NCBI GenBank assembly: GCA_951804985.1
Contig: OX638136.1
Span: forward strand, 744,001-808,000
Source of the DNA: Dryomyza anilis
Taxonomy: Eukaryota; Arthropoda; Insecta; Diptera; Dryomyzidae
DNA: 64,000 nucleotides
Reading direction: 5' to 3'
This document shows positions 44,844 to 55,770 of the stretch, one piece after another. Both the position numbers and the translations under genes were made by a program. The notes under the pieces were generated by a model. It ran no database searches. It was not told the origin of the DNA and worked only from the letters and a program-made list of their open reading frames with translations. How positions within the stretch are numbered: the stretch's first letter is position 1; each line of letters begins with the position of its first letter.

Positions 44844-46357
44844 CGGAGGTCTCAGGGAAAGGTGGCGCGACCGGGCATGAGTTCACCGAGGAGAACATGC
44901 CGTGCTACGAGGTGAGAGTACCACAATAGCCGAATTTGACGGACTGCGGCGTATATCTGTTACACAATGTGGAGTCATTACGACGAGACCCCTTGATCGA
45001 CTTGGTTTCGCCTATAAACAGGGCGAAGTGGTTTTCGGGGAAAGAAGGCGCTACCAAACGAGAGGACGTGGCTAAGCAAATTCGTCAGTTGGCCCGGGAA
45101 GCGGGAACGGCGGTAGGCATCACATGGCCGAATCTTTCAAGACGTCCGGCACAAAGGGCAGTGAAGGCCCCAACGCAGCAGATGGTTGCAACCACGACAG
45201 CAGCAGAGGCAGTAATGACGCGACAGAGGTTAGCGCCTGCGACATCGACAGAGGCGACTGGCGTCGCACAGCAAGTGGCTACACAGACGCAGCAGCAAAG
45301 CCAGGATGAAGTGACAATGAAAACGAGCCAAGAGGCCGTAGGCTGGGAAACCGGCGCTCCAAAATGGGAGGATGTCTGGCGGAGTGCGCAGCGGACGGCT
45401 GTAGGCACCCAGACTGAGGAGGTTTTGGACGCCGCAAAGCAAAGCGCAACAGCGACGCGGCGAAGAGATGACGACACAGACGCACTAAGAGGTGGCTGGC
45501 GTGTGCCATCAGTGCCCAAACACGCAGAGTGCACAGCGAACGGCTGTAGCAGCTGCAGACGAAGCGACCACGAGCGTCTCACAACGGACGGCTGTGCATG
45601 CGAAGAATCAAAGAGGCGCGGGCATAGCAATAATGTCGCGGCCAGAGGTGGCTAGCGCGAATATCAGCGCCCCACAGAGTGGTCAGCCAGGGGCGATACG
45701 AAGGGCCCCACGCATAACGACGGCAGGAGCAGCGCGACATATGACGCTTCCCGAGATCCAGCTACTGAAGCAGTGGCCGTGGTAAACGAAGCAGTGGCAG
45801 CAGAAACAGTGGCGCGGTAGGCGGCCGAACCAACGCCACCACATTCGACAGCGAGCACTGCAACCCTAACCACACCGTGGCGCACAGCAGCCGCACGAAA
45901 GGAGTACGAGCCTGTTAGGCGTAGCAGCAGTACTAGCACCAGCGGCAGTAGCGGAAGTAGTAGCGGAAGTAGCAGCGGAAGTAACAGCGGCAGTAGCAGC
46001 GGCAGTAGCAGCGGCAGTAACAGAGGTAGCGGTAATGGAGGTAGCAACAATACCTACCACAGCAAGGGCAGCCACAAGATCCAGGTGAGCGCCCACCATA
46101 TCAGTATGGGCAGCCCAAATGCTCCAACGGAGGGGGCAAACGAGGAAAACCCCCCAGAGAGCGCACCATCATCGGAGAGACTCGACGAGTTTCCCCCAGA
46201 GGTGATGGCAGCGGTGCACCGACTAAGGCGAAACAGGCCAGCCTACAAGCGGGTGTCCCGTAATCATTTTCTCGGCGCCTATCGGTGGCGGATCCGCATC
46301 AACCACTCGGACGTCGACTTCCACTCTCATCCACCTCGAAGTAGGGAGGGGGTGTGA
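44840..46357 (+). pseudogene. Ulp1 (C48)-like peptidase C-terminus plus low-complexity tail
   Basis: One frame, interrupted only by three TAG codons (44928-44930, 45653-45655, about 45817). It reads TKVRRFLTEVSG, then ENMPCYEVRVPQ, a TAG, and PNLTDCGVYLLHNVESLRRD. The DCGVY block is the catalytic-Cys signature of SUMO-protease-type peptidases. The first TAG sits at the position of the oxyanion-hole Gln six residues before the Cys. The His/Asp part is not seen upstream. Downstream is a Gln/Thr/Ala-rich region, a (SG)n run at about 45930-46045 and a basic C-terminus (EVMAAVHRLRRNRPAY... to HPPRSREGV). Probably a piece of a mobile element; which one is unclear. Confidence 0.55.
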
Positions 46358-46600
46358 CGGTACCATTTGGGGGGAAAATGGTAACCACACATTTACACTG
46401 CTTTACGGCGTGGAACAAGAATCGGCGTGGGAATCAACGCCGTCGACATAAGCGAGGCACAGGCACATGGCACGAAAGCCACCAATACCCATCAGTGAGC
46501 AAAGCTTTCGCTGGTGAAGCAAAGAAAACTACGCGGACTACTGGAGCCCGCTGAGGATATCCCAACTCTGAACCACGAGAACCGGTCACGTTACAGTATA
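46358..46600 (+). other. Tail of the GC-rich segment
   Basis: Contains a purine-rich tggggggaaaatgg run just after the stop and then drops to AT-rich DNA at about 46600. Could be the 3' end of the element carrying the Ulp1-like frame. Confidence 0.3.
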
Positions 46601-46934
46601 AAATTGCCAATATATAAAAAACCCGAGTCGGTTATATTGGAAAAAAATCCAAATTTTGAAATATAAAATTAAAAAATCCAATTCGGACAAATTAATTGGA
46701 TGCATTCGGAATTTTTCAAAAAGCAGTTTGAAAAAGTTTAATAATCTATATTTATTCTTAGGCAGCCATACAATTACAAAATAAATATTTACCGATTCAA
46801 ACATATTGGAAAAATATAGCTAAAAATTTTTAAAAATTACCAAATGAAAATATTTGGAAGCAAAATTTACAAAAGCAGTTAATAACTTCTGAAAACTGCC
46901 ATGAAATTGCAAATTTTTATTATTTTTTAATATA

Positions 46935-47170
46935 TATTAAGATGGCTTCGCTATCTAGGTCATGTCGAAAGAATGGATGAAAACGTTTCAGTCAAGAAGT
47001 AGCTTGAAACGAGACTTAAAGGTGAACAGCGTAAGATAGGGCATACAAATCTGCTTTGGAAAACAAGTTAAGGACGACATAGCAATGCTTGCTATTTTAA
47101 CTGGCATCGCATATCAGATACAACTTTTTATCAGCGGCCAATTCCGACACAGCGTTGAAAGTGCCCTCTT
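46935..47170 (+). pseudogene. RTE 3'-end relic
   Basis: Plus-strand translation gives RYLGHVERMDENVSVKK, then a stop, and a decayed tail parallel to the C-terminus of the RTE at 32607-33506 (RWLGHVERMDENTPAK). Only the last ~75 codons survive. Confidence 0.7.
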
Positions 47171-48480
47171 AATTAGTAATATTTTTATATTGAAGCATAC
47201 CTATGGGTGAGCCCAGAGCAAAAACTTCTTTGGCTGAAATGTGAACTGTGCGCAGATATAAACGGCTGACCTGTGCCTGCTGTACCCATTGTGTAGCTTA
47301 TTTGAGTAGCGGCCACTTCATCGTATCTAGTACCTGACGCAACATTCAGGGCCGGTCCTAAGAAGAATTTTAGGGCGAATGTGACACATAAAATTTCCGT
47401 ATAGAATTATTTTTTTTTCTGATTAAATTTTTATTAAACATTGGAAAAGAGTCGTATACCAGCTAAATACACTGCATAAATATACAGTCGCTTAAAAGAT
47501 TTGTTAACAAATAATAATTTACATTAAACAAAAACAATACATTTTTGAAAAAGTCATATTTTAAATATTGAATTATTTTTATTATGACTTAAAGTAATTA
47601 GGGTATCCTCAATCCGTACTCAACGTGTCGTTTTAAACACGCAGAGAAAAAAATTGTTTTAAGCAAACATAATATATATGTTATCGTAAATTTAATGTCT
47701 TTAACAGGATTTTACCTTTAATTCCAAATTTTATAAATTATTTTTGTATTCATACCAAGACTTATGGTACGGATTTATTTTTTTTTTTTTTAAACTTAAA
47801 ATTACTTACATACATTAAAAGCTTATTTTTGTATATAATAGGCAACCAATTTTTTTAGTATTTTATATTGCACTGATAGTAGCGCCGCGCCGTAGTGATT
47901 TTTTTTTTTCAAAAAAATCACGCCCTTTTTCTATTATTTGTAATCTAAAGTTTTTTAATTTTTAGTGTATTTTTATGTTGTAATAGGGTTATAGCAATAA
48001 TGCAAGCGCTGCATGGACATTTTTTGGAACTAATTTATTGGACATTATTTGTTTTAATAGTCAATTTTCTGAACAGTATTGATTCATAAATATTTTTGTT
48101 TTTTCTTCCGAAAATTTCCACTTGTTTTTTTATTGACCCTCAAAATTTCCAAACAAAAAACCCTACGGCAGATTCACAAAATCCTGTACATTCCATACAG
48201 AAATGTATAGGATTTTGTGAATCTGTTGCTGTTATATACATAAAGTGTAATATATGTTTGCTGCTAAACATAAATTGTTACTGTCTATATATGAATCAAG
48301 ATTGTAATCATATTCAACCGATATTCAACCGAATGTTTGTTTATATCAAAGTGGGTGTGGAAAAAAATCGTCATATCTTGGGAAAAGTAGGACTAACAGT
48401 TTCAAACAGATCATATAAAAATATCCTGTATCCTTTAAAACTTTTTTTTAAACTTAATTTTTTTGGAATAGAATAATAGT
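47171..48480. other. AT-rich region; no supported gene
   Basis: One 126-codon frame at 48096-48476 lacks any motif and overlaps a strong hairpin. 48130-48178 is repeated at 48611-48656 on either side of a SINE fragment. Confidence 0.4.
48169..48225. other. Long near-perfect hairpin, 24-bp stem
   Basis: 48169-48192 pairs with 48202-48225 with one mismatch (core gattcacaaaatcct / aggattttgtgaatc) around a 9-base loop. Size is like a small-RNA precursor, but one-off inverted duplication is also possible. Confidence 0.55.
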
Positions 48481-48605
48481 TTGTCACTACAGTTCTATAA
48501 GAACTTAGGCTGAGCTCTCTCACCATTTTGAGTTGCGCGTGTTATATTTGTACTCAAAGTTGTGGGAGCTACAGTTTATTGCACAATCCGAACGGAATCT
48601 GAACA
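48481..48605 (-). repeat. Partial SINE copy
   Basis: Matches the 3' half of 49604-49884 (acagttctataagaactta, gtgttatatttgtactcaaa, ctacagtttattg). The tRNA-like 5' part is missing. Confidence 0.6.
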
Positions 48606-48659
48606 GTATTGACCATCAAAATTTCGAAACGAAAAACCCTTATGAAAGATTCACAATAT

Positions 48660-49603
48660 ATATTAAAAAATAATAAAAAAACTAAAAAAATAAAATTGAA
48701 AAAAATAGAAATAACATCCAAATAATTATGAAATGATACCTAACATAATACATATCCTATCAAACTTTTAATAACAATTATTTAATTAAAATCTTATTTT
48801 TAAGAGATTGAGGGGGTGTGTGTTAGTTCGACTAAATTGCTGATTAAACTAAATTTCGCCGGCAATGTGGTGTTTAGAACATTTTCTTAGGGAACTTTTT
48901 CTATTTCTAGGTAAATTTCTTCAATATTCCTAATATTTCTACTATTTTTTTAATATTTTCTACTCAGATTATATTTATTTGACAATTTTATGGCAGTTTT
49001 CAGAAGTCATTAACTGAAGGCTGCAAAAAAAGGGCTCTTCCAAACATAATTTTGCATGCATTAACATGTATTTTTAGAATTTTATGTAAACGTAATATAT
49101 AATTGACTGATAAATCATTTGTAAACAGGGTTGTATTGAGACTTGAACAGTGTTGGAATGAGCTCCGATTTGCATTATAATATTATGGAAACATTTTTAG
49201 TTTGCCCCTTAAAATGGAGTATGTTCTAATGACGAACATAATAATTACTACATCCAAATAAAATAAATCTTTGAACCGAAACATAAATATGTTGAAATTA
49301 AACAAGATTTTGAACGACCTGAATATAAATATGTTTCCAGTTTATCAGTTGCTTCAGTAAGAAAAGTAGTATTTTTGCATAGGAACATATTTAAATATTT
49401 TTGGATAAAAATCCTGATAATAAAATAAAAAGTTTTTTTATTTATATTTATTAAAAATCTTTAAACAATCTGTTCAAACGATGGCAAAAGATGGCGTAGG
49501 AATCGGAGCCGTTATTAAAAATGTGTGGAAACGACACTGATATTCCAAAGTGTGTATGTCTCTGGTTTAAAAATCACGAAATTTTTATTTTCTTATGCGG
49601 GAA
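48660..49603. other. AT-rich spacer, nothing recognised
   Basis: Only short frames, no repeat copy elsewhere in this window. Confidence 0.4.
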
Positions 49604-49884
49604 GTAATAATAATAATAGTTTGGCAATACAGTTCTATAAGAACTTAGGCCGAGCTCTCTGTGCGTGTTATATTTGTACTCAAAGTGGTGGGACCTACAG
49701 TTTATTGCCGAATCCGAACGGCGGGTTACAGCTTTTCATAGGCAATGCTTTTAATCTCGGAGGTTTGCCATTTACTGCCGAGAGGTAGCGCGGTATAAAA
49801 ATATGTTTCTATGAAAAGATGTTGTTAGCCCCAGTCCAGGCTTAAACCGAGGACCTTTCGCCTTGAAGTCCAACGCACTAACCG
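49604..49884 (-). repeat. tRNA-derived SINE, full copy
   Basis: Read on the minus strand it opens with ggttagtgcgttggactt (box A region) and has a box-B-like ggtttaagcct, then the body and an (ATT)n tail at 49604-49618. It abuts the truncated LTR at 49889, which has lost the ~200 bp expected on this side. Confidence 0.7.
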
Positions 49885-49888
49885 ATTT

Positions 49889-50230
49889 TTACAATTTAGC
49901 TTTACAATGTTCACTCACGAGACGCATTAGTTCACTATCAAATCACAACTGAAGTACAGTGCCTCAGATGCGCGGCCTTATATACTGCAGGCTTCGACTT
50001 GTTTCGAGAACCTTCTACTCGTTTCGTGAATGACGCATGATTTTAGCATCTTATTCGCACTCATGTGTTTTAATGTGCTGATCATCCATCTCTTTCTCGC
50101 ACATTGCATAGTTCGCTGAATGATCTTCCGTCTCTTTCTAACACATTGCTTAGTGCGCTGCATTGTCTTTCGTCTCATTTATTATTGTTGATTGCTTGCA
50201 CAGTGGAGCAAATTACCTCTTTTCGTAACA
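49889..50230 (-). repeat. mdg3-like LTR 1 (3' LTR of element A, truncated)
   Basis: 342 of ~541 bp. The sense-start TGTTACGAAA is at 50230. Sequence matches LTR 2 and LTR 3; the sense 3' part is replaced by the SINE. Confidence 0.8.
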
Positions 50231-50245
50231 CTGCCCTCCACCTAA

Positions 50246-50266
50246 ATCTGTTCGTCCCGAACAGAT
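50246..50266. promoter_or_regulatory. Palindrome beside the polypurine tract, element A (mate 55583-55603)
   Basis: atctgttcg, three bases, cgaacagat: a perfect 9-bp stem, retained unchanged in both elements just before the purine-rich run that precedes the 3' LTR. Confidence 0.7.
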
Positions 50267-50267
50267 G

Positions 50268-52024
50268 TTAATCCTCTCTCTCTCTATACGGCGCTAACCT
50301 TTCTAAACGTACTACTTTCATTTTTCGTCTAACGCCCGCAGTATTCTGAATCCGATACACGACATCATTAATTCTTTTAATTATCTTATATGGTCCTTCC
50401 CTGTGTGTTTGTAGCTTAGGGGATAAGCCTTTCTTCCTTTGTGGGTTATATAGCAACACAAGTTCTCCTTCCGTAAATCCCTCTGAATTTGTGCGCAAGT
50501 CGTATCTGGCCTTCATCTTATCACTCGCAAATTGTGTACGCTGTCTTACAAATTGATACACTTCGTTCATTTCTTCACTTTTTCTGGAAACATAATTGTG
50601 TATATGAATTCCAGGTGAAGGACTCGCACCAAACTTTAAATCCGCAGGTATCTTAAGTCTGTTCCAAAAACAATTTTATATGGTGAAGCTGCTGTGGTAT
50701 CATGAACCACCGTTCGATAAACCATGAGGAATACTGGTAGGTGTGTATCCCAATCTTTTTGATTTTTATCAACCACTTTTCTGAGAAACTCTTCCAAAGT
50801 CCAATTGAATCTCTCCACCATGCCGTCTGATTGCGGGTACAAAGGCGTCGTTCGTGTTTTATGTATGTTGAGGACTTTGGATATTTCTTTAAAACAGCAG
50901 ACTCAAAATTTCTTCCTTGATCTGAATGCAATTCTAACGGTACTCCAAAACGACTTACCCAGTTGTTAACTTATGCCTCCGCAACTGTTGTGGCTTCTCA
51001 ATTCGGCATGGGATACAATTCGGGCCACTTGCTGAAGTAGTCGATGACGACAAGGACATACTTATTACACGCATCACTGATTGGTAACGGGCCGGCGACA
51101 TCCATTGCAATACGCTCGAATGGTGCTCCCACGTTGTACTAATGCATCCAGCCGCGACTTCTGACTGTTGGTCCTTTTGCAGATACACATTGCGGACAAC
51201 TGCGAATCCAATCGGCGACTGACTATTGGCATCCAATCCAATAAAAACGTTTCTTTACCTTCTCGACCGTTTTGTTAATGCCTAAATGACCACCACTAGA
51301 TCCACCATGGTATTCCGCTAATATTTCTTTTATTTTTGACTTGGGTACAACAATCAAACTTCGAGCGGTTGTGCCACCTTCATTTTCCCATACACGATAT
51401 AAGCAACCATCTTGTAGCTTTAAGTTCTGCCACTGTGCCCAGTAAGCTTTAGTTATTGGACTGTCGGCAGATCTATCTTCCCACGTGTTTTTCTCTGCTG
51501 TTCCTTGAACATCATGATTTTGGTGAGGTCGGGATCACTCTTTTGATCAATTTGAATTTGTTCCGGACTCCACTTTTCATCGGGCAAAACATTTAGCAAA
51601 CGAGTGTCAATTATGTTTTATTTTCCTTCCGCTCTTGAACAATATCTGCATTCTAGTTTACATGGGCGTCGTGACAGAGCATCTACATTTCCATGATGAC
51701 CTCCTTTACGATGTTCTATGGTGAAATCGTAGCTCTGTAATCGTTCTATCCAACGCGCAATTTGACCTTCTGGGTCTTTGAACTGAAGTAACCATCTCAG
51801 TGCAGCGTGATCGGTTCTCAACATTTTTTCACACTTTCGATTACAGAAAGAAGCTCCCTCCTGGTGACACAGTAATTTCGCTCGGGTTTGGACAAGGTTT
51901 TACTGTAGTATGCGATCACTTTTTCTTGTCCATTGATCACTTGAGAGAGAACTCCGCGAGTGGATTCAGTATCCACTCGCATCCGTATCAAGTATAAATT
52001 TCTCACCTGGAATTGAATACGCAA
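50268..52024 (-). pseudogene. pol: RNase H and integrase of element A
   Basis: RNase H continues from the RT frame end (VIAYYSKTLSKPERNYCVT; RTDHAALRWLLQFKDPEGQ; GNVDALSRRPC) with two frame breaks. The integrase is in pieces: HSDQGRNFES (second Asp), YPQSDGMVERFNWTLEEFL (catalytic Glu region), VFLMVYRTVVHDTT, and a C-terminal GELVLLYNPQRKKGLSPKLQ...REGPYKIIKRINDVVYRIQ with the GPY/F signature. At least five stops or frameshifts. Confidence 0.8.
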
Positions 52025-53135
52025 GAATTGGTGCCGAGCACAGCAGACCTTTTAATTTCAAAAACGCCCTTTCTTTATCATTGCCCCATTGAAATGCGCG
52101 GTTCTTTCTTGTCAACTTGTGAAGACTGCTAGCTACATTGGCAAAACCTGGAACAAATCGCCTGTAATATATACATAGCCCCAAGAAACTTCGTAGGTCA
52201 TGTAGGTTTTGCGGTCTGGGCCACTCCTTGACTGCAACTATTTTATCCTCATCGGTATGCACTCCTTCCGTTGTAACTCGATGACCCAGATACTTGACTT
52301 CTTTCTTGAAAAGTGAGCATTTCTTTGGGCTTAGTTGTAGACCCGCACTTTTCACTCGAAGGAATACTTCCTCTAGATTTCTTAGATGTTCGTTGAAATC
52401 CTTTCCCATAACAATTATGTCATCAAGGTATACTAGGCATGTTTTCCAGAGTAAACCTTTTAATACGTGCTCCATTAACCGCTCAAATGTTGCTGGGGCA
52501 TTGCATAGTCCAAACGACATTACAAAAAATTGCCATAGTCCATCTTCAGTACTAAAGGCAGTCTTCTCTCGATCTTTCTTATCGATTTCGACTTGCCAGT
52601 AACCGCTTTGCAAGTCCAACGTTGAAAACCACTTAGCATTAGATAGTGTATCCAAGGTGTCATCGATTCCAGGCAGCGGATAACTATCTTTCTTGGTGAC
52701 ATCATTAAGTTTTCGGTAATCAACGCAGAACCGAGTACTACCGTCCTTCTTTTTCACCAATACTACTGGTGAACTCCATGGACTCTCAGATGGTTCCACC
52801 ACCCCATTTGTGTGCTTTTCTTCAACCAAATGTAATACTTCGTCTCTTTTCGCAAGTGGTACCCTTCTTGGTGCTTGACGAATTGGGTTAGAATCAGCAG
52901 TGTCTATTCGATGTTTTACAATGGAAGTTCTGTCATCCTTTTGGCCCATTTCAGCAAATATACACCGATATTTGTCAATTAGCTGTTTCACTTGACTCTT
53001 GGCAGCCAAATCCTTCATCCACTCATTTATAAACTTGTGATTAGATTGTTTGTTTAGTTGCCGTGTGACATAGTCCTTTGATGTATTTGACTCGCAATTT
53101 ATAATTGCTGACGCCTCCTGACACTGGCCTACCAC
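51966..53135 (-). pseudogene. pol: Reverse transcriptase of element A
   Basis: 389 residues open. It contains PSESPWSSPVVLVKKKDG (~114-131), FCVDYRKLNDVT (~136-147), FSTLDLQSGYWQ (~170-181, catalytic Asp), MSFGLCNAPATFERLM (~206-221), YLDD (~236-239), KYLGHRVTTEGV and the full connection SFLGLCIYYRRFVPGF, then the start of RNase H (FILDTDASGY). Sequence relatedness is to mdg3/Blastopia and not to the errantivirus. Best-preserved gene in the array. Confidence 0.85.
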
Positions 53136-53695
53136 TGTTCCCTTTTTGATTTATTTTGACGAGTTTTCAAATTGAGAACTCTTATAGGTACAATTCTGTC
53201 TTTCTCCGCCTCAACAAGTGTTCTTCCTACCACTATGTTACTTTTATACAGCTCTTCGTTTGCTTCAATAACCCACAACTTGCTTATCCCACAATCTCCA
53301 TTTAATTTCGCCCAAACAATTGCTTCTGAATTAGGTGGTATTTTTCTATTTTTATAAGCAATAACTTGTTTCATTTTCGGGCTCTGGTCACAATCAATAT
53401 TTAGTTGGATCTCCGTGTTGGCATAATTCAAAATTTTTCTTGTTAAATCAAGTGTGAAACCGTTCTTTATCATGAAGTCCATGCCAAGTATTATTTCGTC
53501 AACTATTTCTGCCACAATAAAATCATGCTTAACTGTCGTAGTACCAATCGTTATTTTCTTGGTAATCTTTCCTCTGATAGGGGCCTCTTCACCTGTAGCT
53601 GTTAGTAATCTTATTCCCACAAGCAGCTCTACTTTATACTTAACAAGATTTCTTCTTATTATTGAGTGTGAAGCTCCCGTATTCAATGTTACCAT
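53129..53695 (-). pseudogene. pol: Protease region of element A, active-site Asp changed to Asn
   Basis: The 188-residue frame opens MVTLNTGASHSIIRRNLVKY. Retropepsins have D-T/S-G at this point, but here the codon is AAT (Asn), which would abolish catalysis. The flap-to-C-terminal part (DEIILGMDFM, like ILGxDF) follows at ~70-78. The frame ends near the RT frame start. Confidence 0.7.
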
Positions 53696-54995
53696 ATATG
53701 CTTACAGTTTCCGTAAATGTCACTTTCAGCATTGTCACTGTGGCACGTCTTGTTTCCGGATCACGTATGCCGTCAACGAAGGCTTCGATCTTGCACTTTT
53801 CTATGAAATCACTCGTTGAATCTGCATACGACAAATGCGCTGCATACGCCTGCAATGTTTCACCATTTCTTTGCATTCGGCACTTTAGTTCCATTCTGTA
53901 GATTTGCTTCATGTGATCACTGCCATATTTTCTCTGCAGTGCAGACATAACCGCTAAATAACTGCTTCGATCGCTTTCTGGAACAGTCTGCAATACTTCG
54001 GCTGCACTTCCTTTAAGCGCCACGATAAGTGCGGCTACGCTGTCCTCATTATTCCATCGATTACTTACAGTCGTGGTCTCAAATTGCAGCTTGAAAATGT
54101 TGAACGCTGTGGTTCCATCGTAAATCGGCGATTTTAGCCTCGTACCAGTAACAACATGCTGTGTAGGTCCACTTATCTGTAGTTAACTGACATCTTCTTG
54201 TATTTTCTGTAGCTTTTTGTCGAAACCATTTTCCAACTTTTCAAATTTGTCATCAATGTCCACTACAATGTCATTTAGATGTGCCTCAAGTTCGTTTACT
54301 TTGCCATGGAGTGTATTAGAAACTTCCAGAAGCTGCTTAGAATGTTCCTGCATCTGTTGCTCAATTTTTACTTGATGTTGGTTTGAATTGGACTTTTCAA
54401 ATTTGTCATCAACGTCCACTACAATGTCATTTACATGTGTCTCAAGTTCGTTTAATTTGCCATGGAGTGTATTAGAAACTTCCAGAAGCTGCTTAGAATG
54501 TTCCTGCATCTGTTGCTCAATTTTTACTTGATGTTGGTTTGAATTCTCTAGAAGTTTCTGTTCCATTCTTGTCGAATTTTCGTGGAGCTGTTTTGAATTT
54601 TCTGGAAGTTTCTGTTCCATTTTGATGGAATTTTCTTGTAGTTCTGTTTTAAGTTGATCTGAATTTTCTTGAAATTGTTTTGAATTTTCTAGACATTTTT
54701 AATCTAGTTCTGTTTTAAGTTGATTGGAATTTTCTTGAAGCTGTTGTTGTATTGCTCCGAGCAACTGGCTCATATCAAAACTTTGGGACTGTACTTTTTG
54801 CTCCGTGTCCACACTTTCTGATGACGCTATTGCAGCTTCCACTTCAAACTCGTGCTCTGCGAGGTCAACGCCTTGGTTCTCTAATTCTTCCATTAGGTGC
54901 TATTGTAGCTCTACTTTCGTACCTACAGTTGGAAGATTATGAATCGCCAGCTCCTTCTTTAGCTGGTCGACTTTAAGTTGTTCGAATTTAACCAT
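53640..54995 (-). pseudogene. gag: gag of element A
   Basis: Starts MVKFEQLKVDQLKKELAI at 54995, a SAP-type DNA-binding fold (residues ~1-40). A TAG interrupts codon ~35. Next is a coiled coil made of QENSxQL-type seven-residue repeats, with a ~190-bp tandem duplication (QHQVKIEQQMQEHSKQLLEV twice; 54230-54530). After stops, a capsid-like frame (53640-54180) reads FKLQFETTTVSNRWN, ALIVALKGSAAEVLQ and MQRNGETLQAYA. Compared with element B it lacks six residues (DVERLA) and the whole zinc-knuckle region, running instead straight into protease. Confidence 0.75.
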
Positions 54996-55025
54996 TTTGT
55001 ATCACAATCCCACTTCTGACACCAA

Positions 55026-55567
55026 TGTTACGAAAATAGTCTACGGAAAACTGTTCTACGAGTTCGTATCGCTGGATTATGTACAAAATAAAAACACACT
55101 TAAATTTGGTTTTAACTAGTATTATTTCAACTAGTATTAATTAACTTTATTTAATTAAATAACAACTTAAAGAATAATCACTTATACCAACTGTTGAATT
55201 TCTACAATTTAGCTTTACAATGTTCACTCACGAGACGCACTAGTTCACTATCAAATCACAACTGAAGTACAGTACCTCAGATGCGCGGCCTTATATACTG
55301 CAGGCATCAGTTCGACACGTTTCGACAAGCTTCGACTTGTTTCGAGAACCTTCTACTCGTTTCGTGAATGACGCATGCTATTGGCATCTCATTCGCACTC
55401 ATGTGTTTTAATGTGCTGATCTCCATCTCTTTCTCGCACATTGCTCAGTACTCTGAATGATCTTCCGTCTCTTTCTAACACATTGCTTAGTGCGCTGAAT
55501 TGTCTTGCGTCTCATTTATTATTGTTGAATGCTTGTACAGTGTGGCAAATTACCTCTTTTCGTAACA
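55026..55567 (-). repeat. mdg3-like LTR 2 (shared by elements A and B)
   Basis: 542 bp with perfect 11-bp ends TGTTACGAAAA / TTTTCGTAACA. It serves as the 5' LTR of A and the 3' LTR of B. A TATA sequence (agtatataaggccgc on the sense strand near 55295) lies inside. Confidence 0.9.
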
Positions 55568-55770
55568 CTGCCCTCCATCTAAATCTGTTCGTCCCGAACA
55601 GATGTTAATCCCCTACGCACCAGCCTTTCTAAATGTACTACTTTCATTTTCGTCTGACGACTGTAGTATTCTGAATCCGATACACAATGTCATTTATCCT
55701 TTTAATTATCCTGTACGGTCCTTCCCGGTGTGTTTGTAGTTTTGGATATGTCAATTTCACTCGTGGCGGG

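Larger units (their letters stand above)
50231..55025 (-). mobile_element. mdg3/Blastopia-like Gypsy element A, internal region
   Basis: Between LTR 1 and LTR 2 on the minus strand: SAP-domain gag, protease, RT, RNase H, integrase, then a palindrome and polypurine run at 50231-50266. Primer site TGGTGTCAGAAGTGGG (complement at 55009-55024), which pairs with tRNA-Leu, is typical of mdg3/micropia/Blastopia. Frameshifts and stops affect every gene except most of RT. Confidence 0.85.

Noticed and set aside
45085..46050. Long minus-strand frames (Leu- and Ala-rich) opposite the Ulp1-like frame
   Set aside because: They mirror GC-rich low-complexity sequence; the plus strand carries the DCGVYLL motif and a continuous frame.
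48096..48476. 126-codon ORF
   Set aside because: No motif, AT-driven composition, overlaps a hairpin and a duplicated segment.
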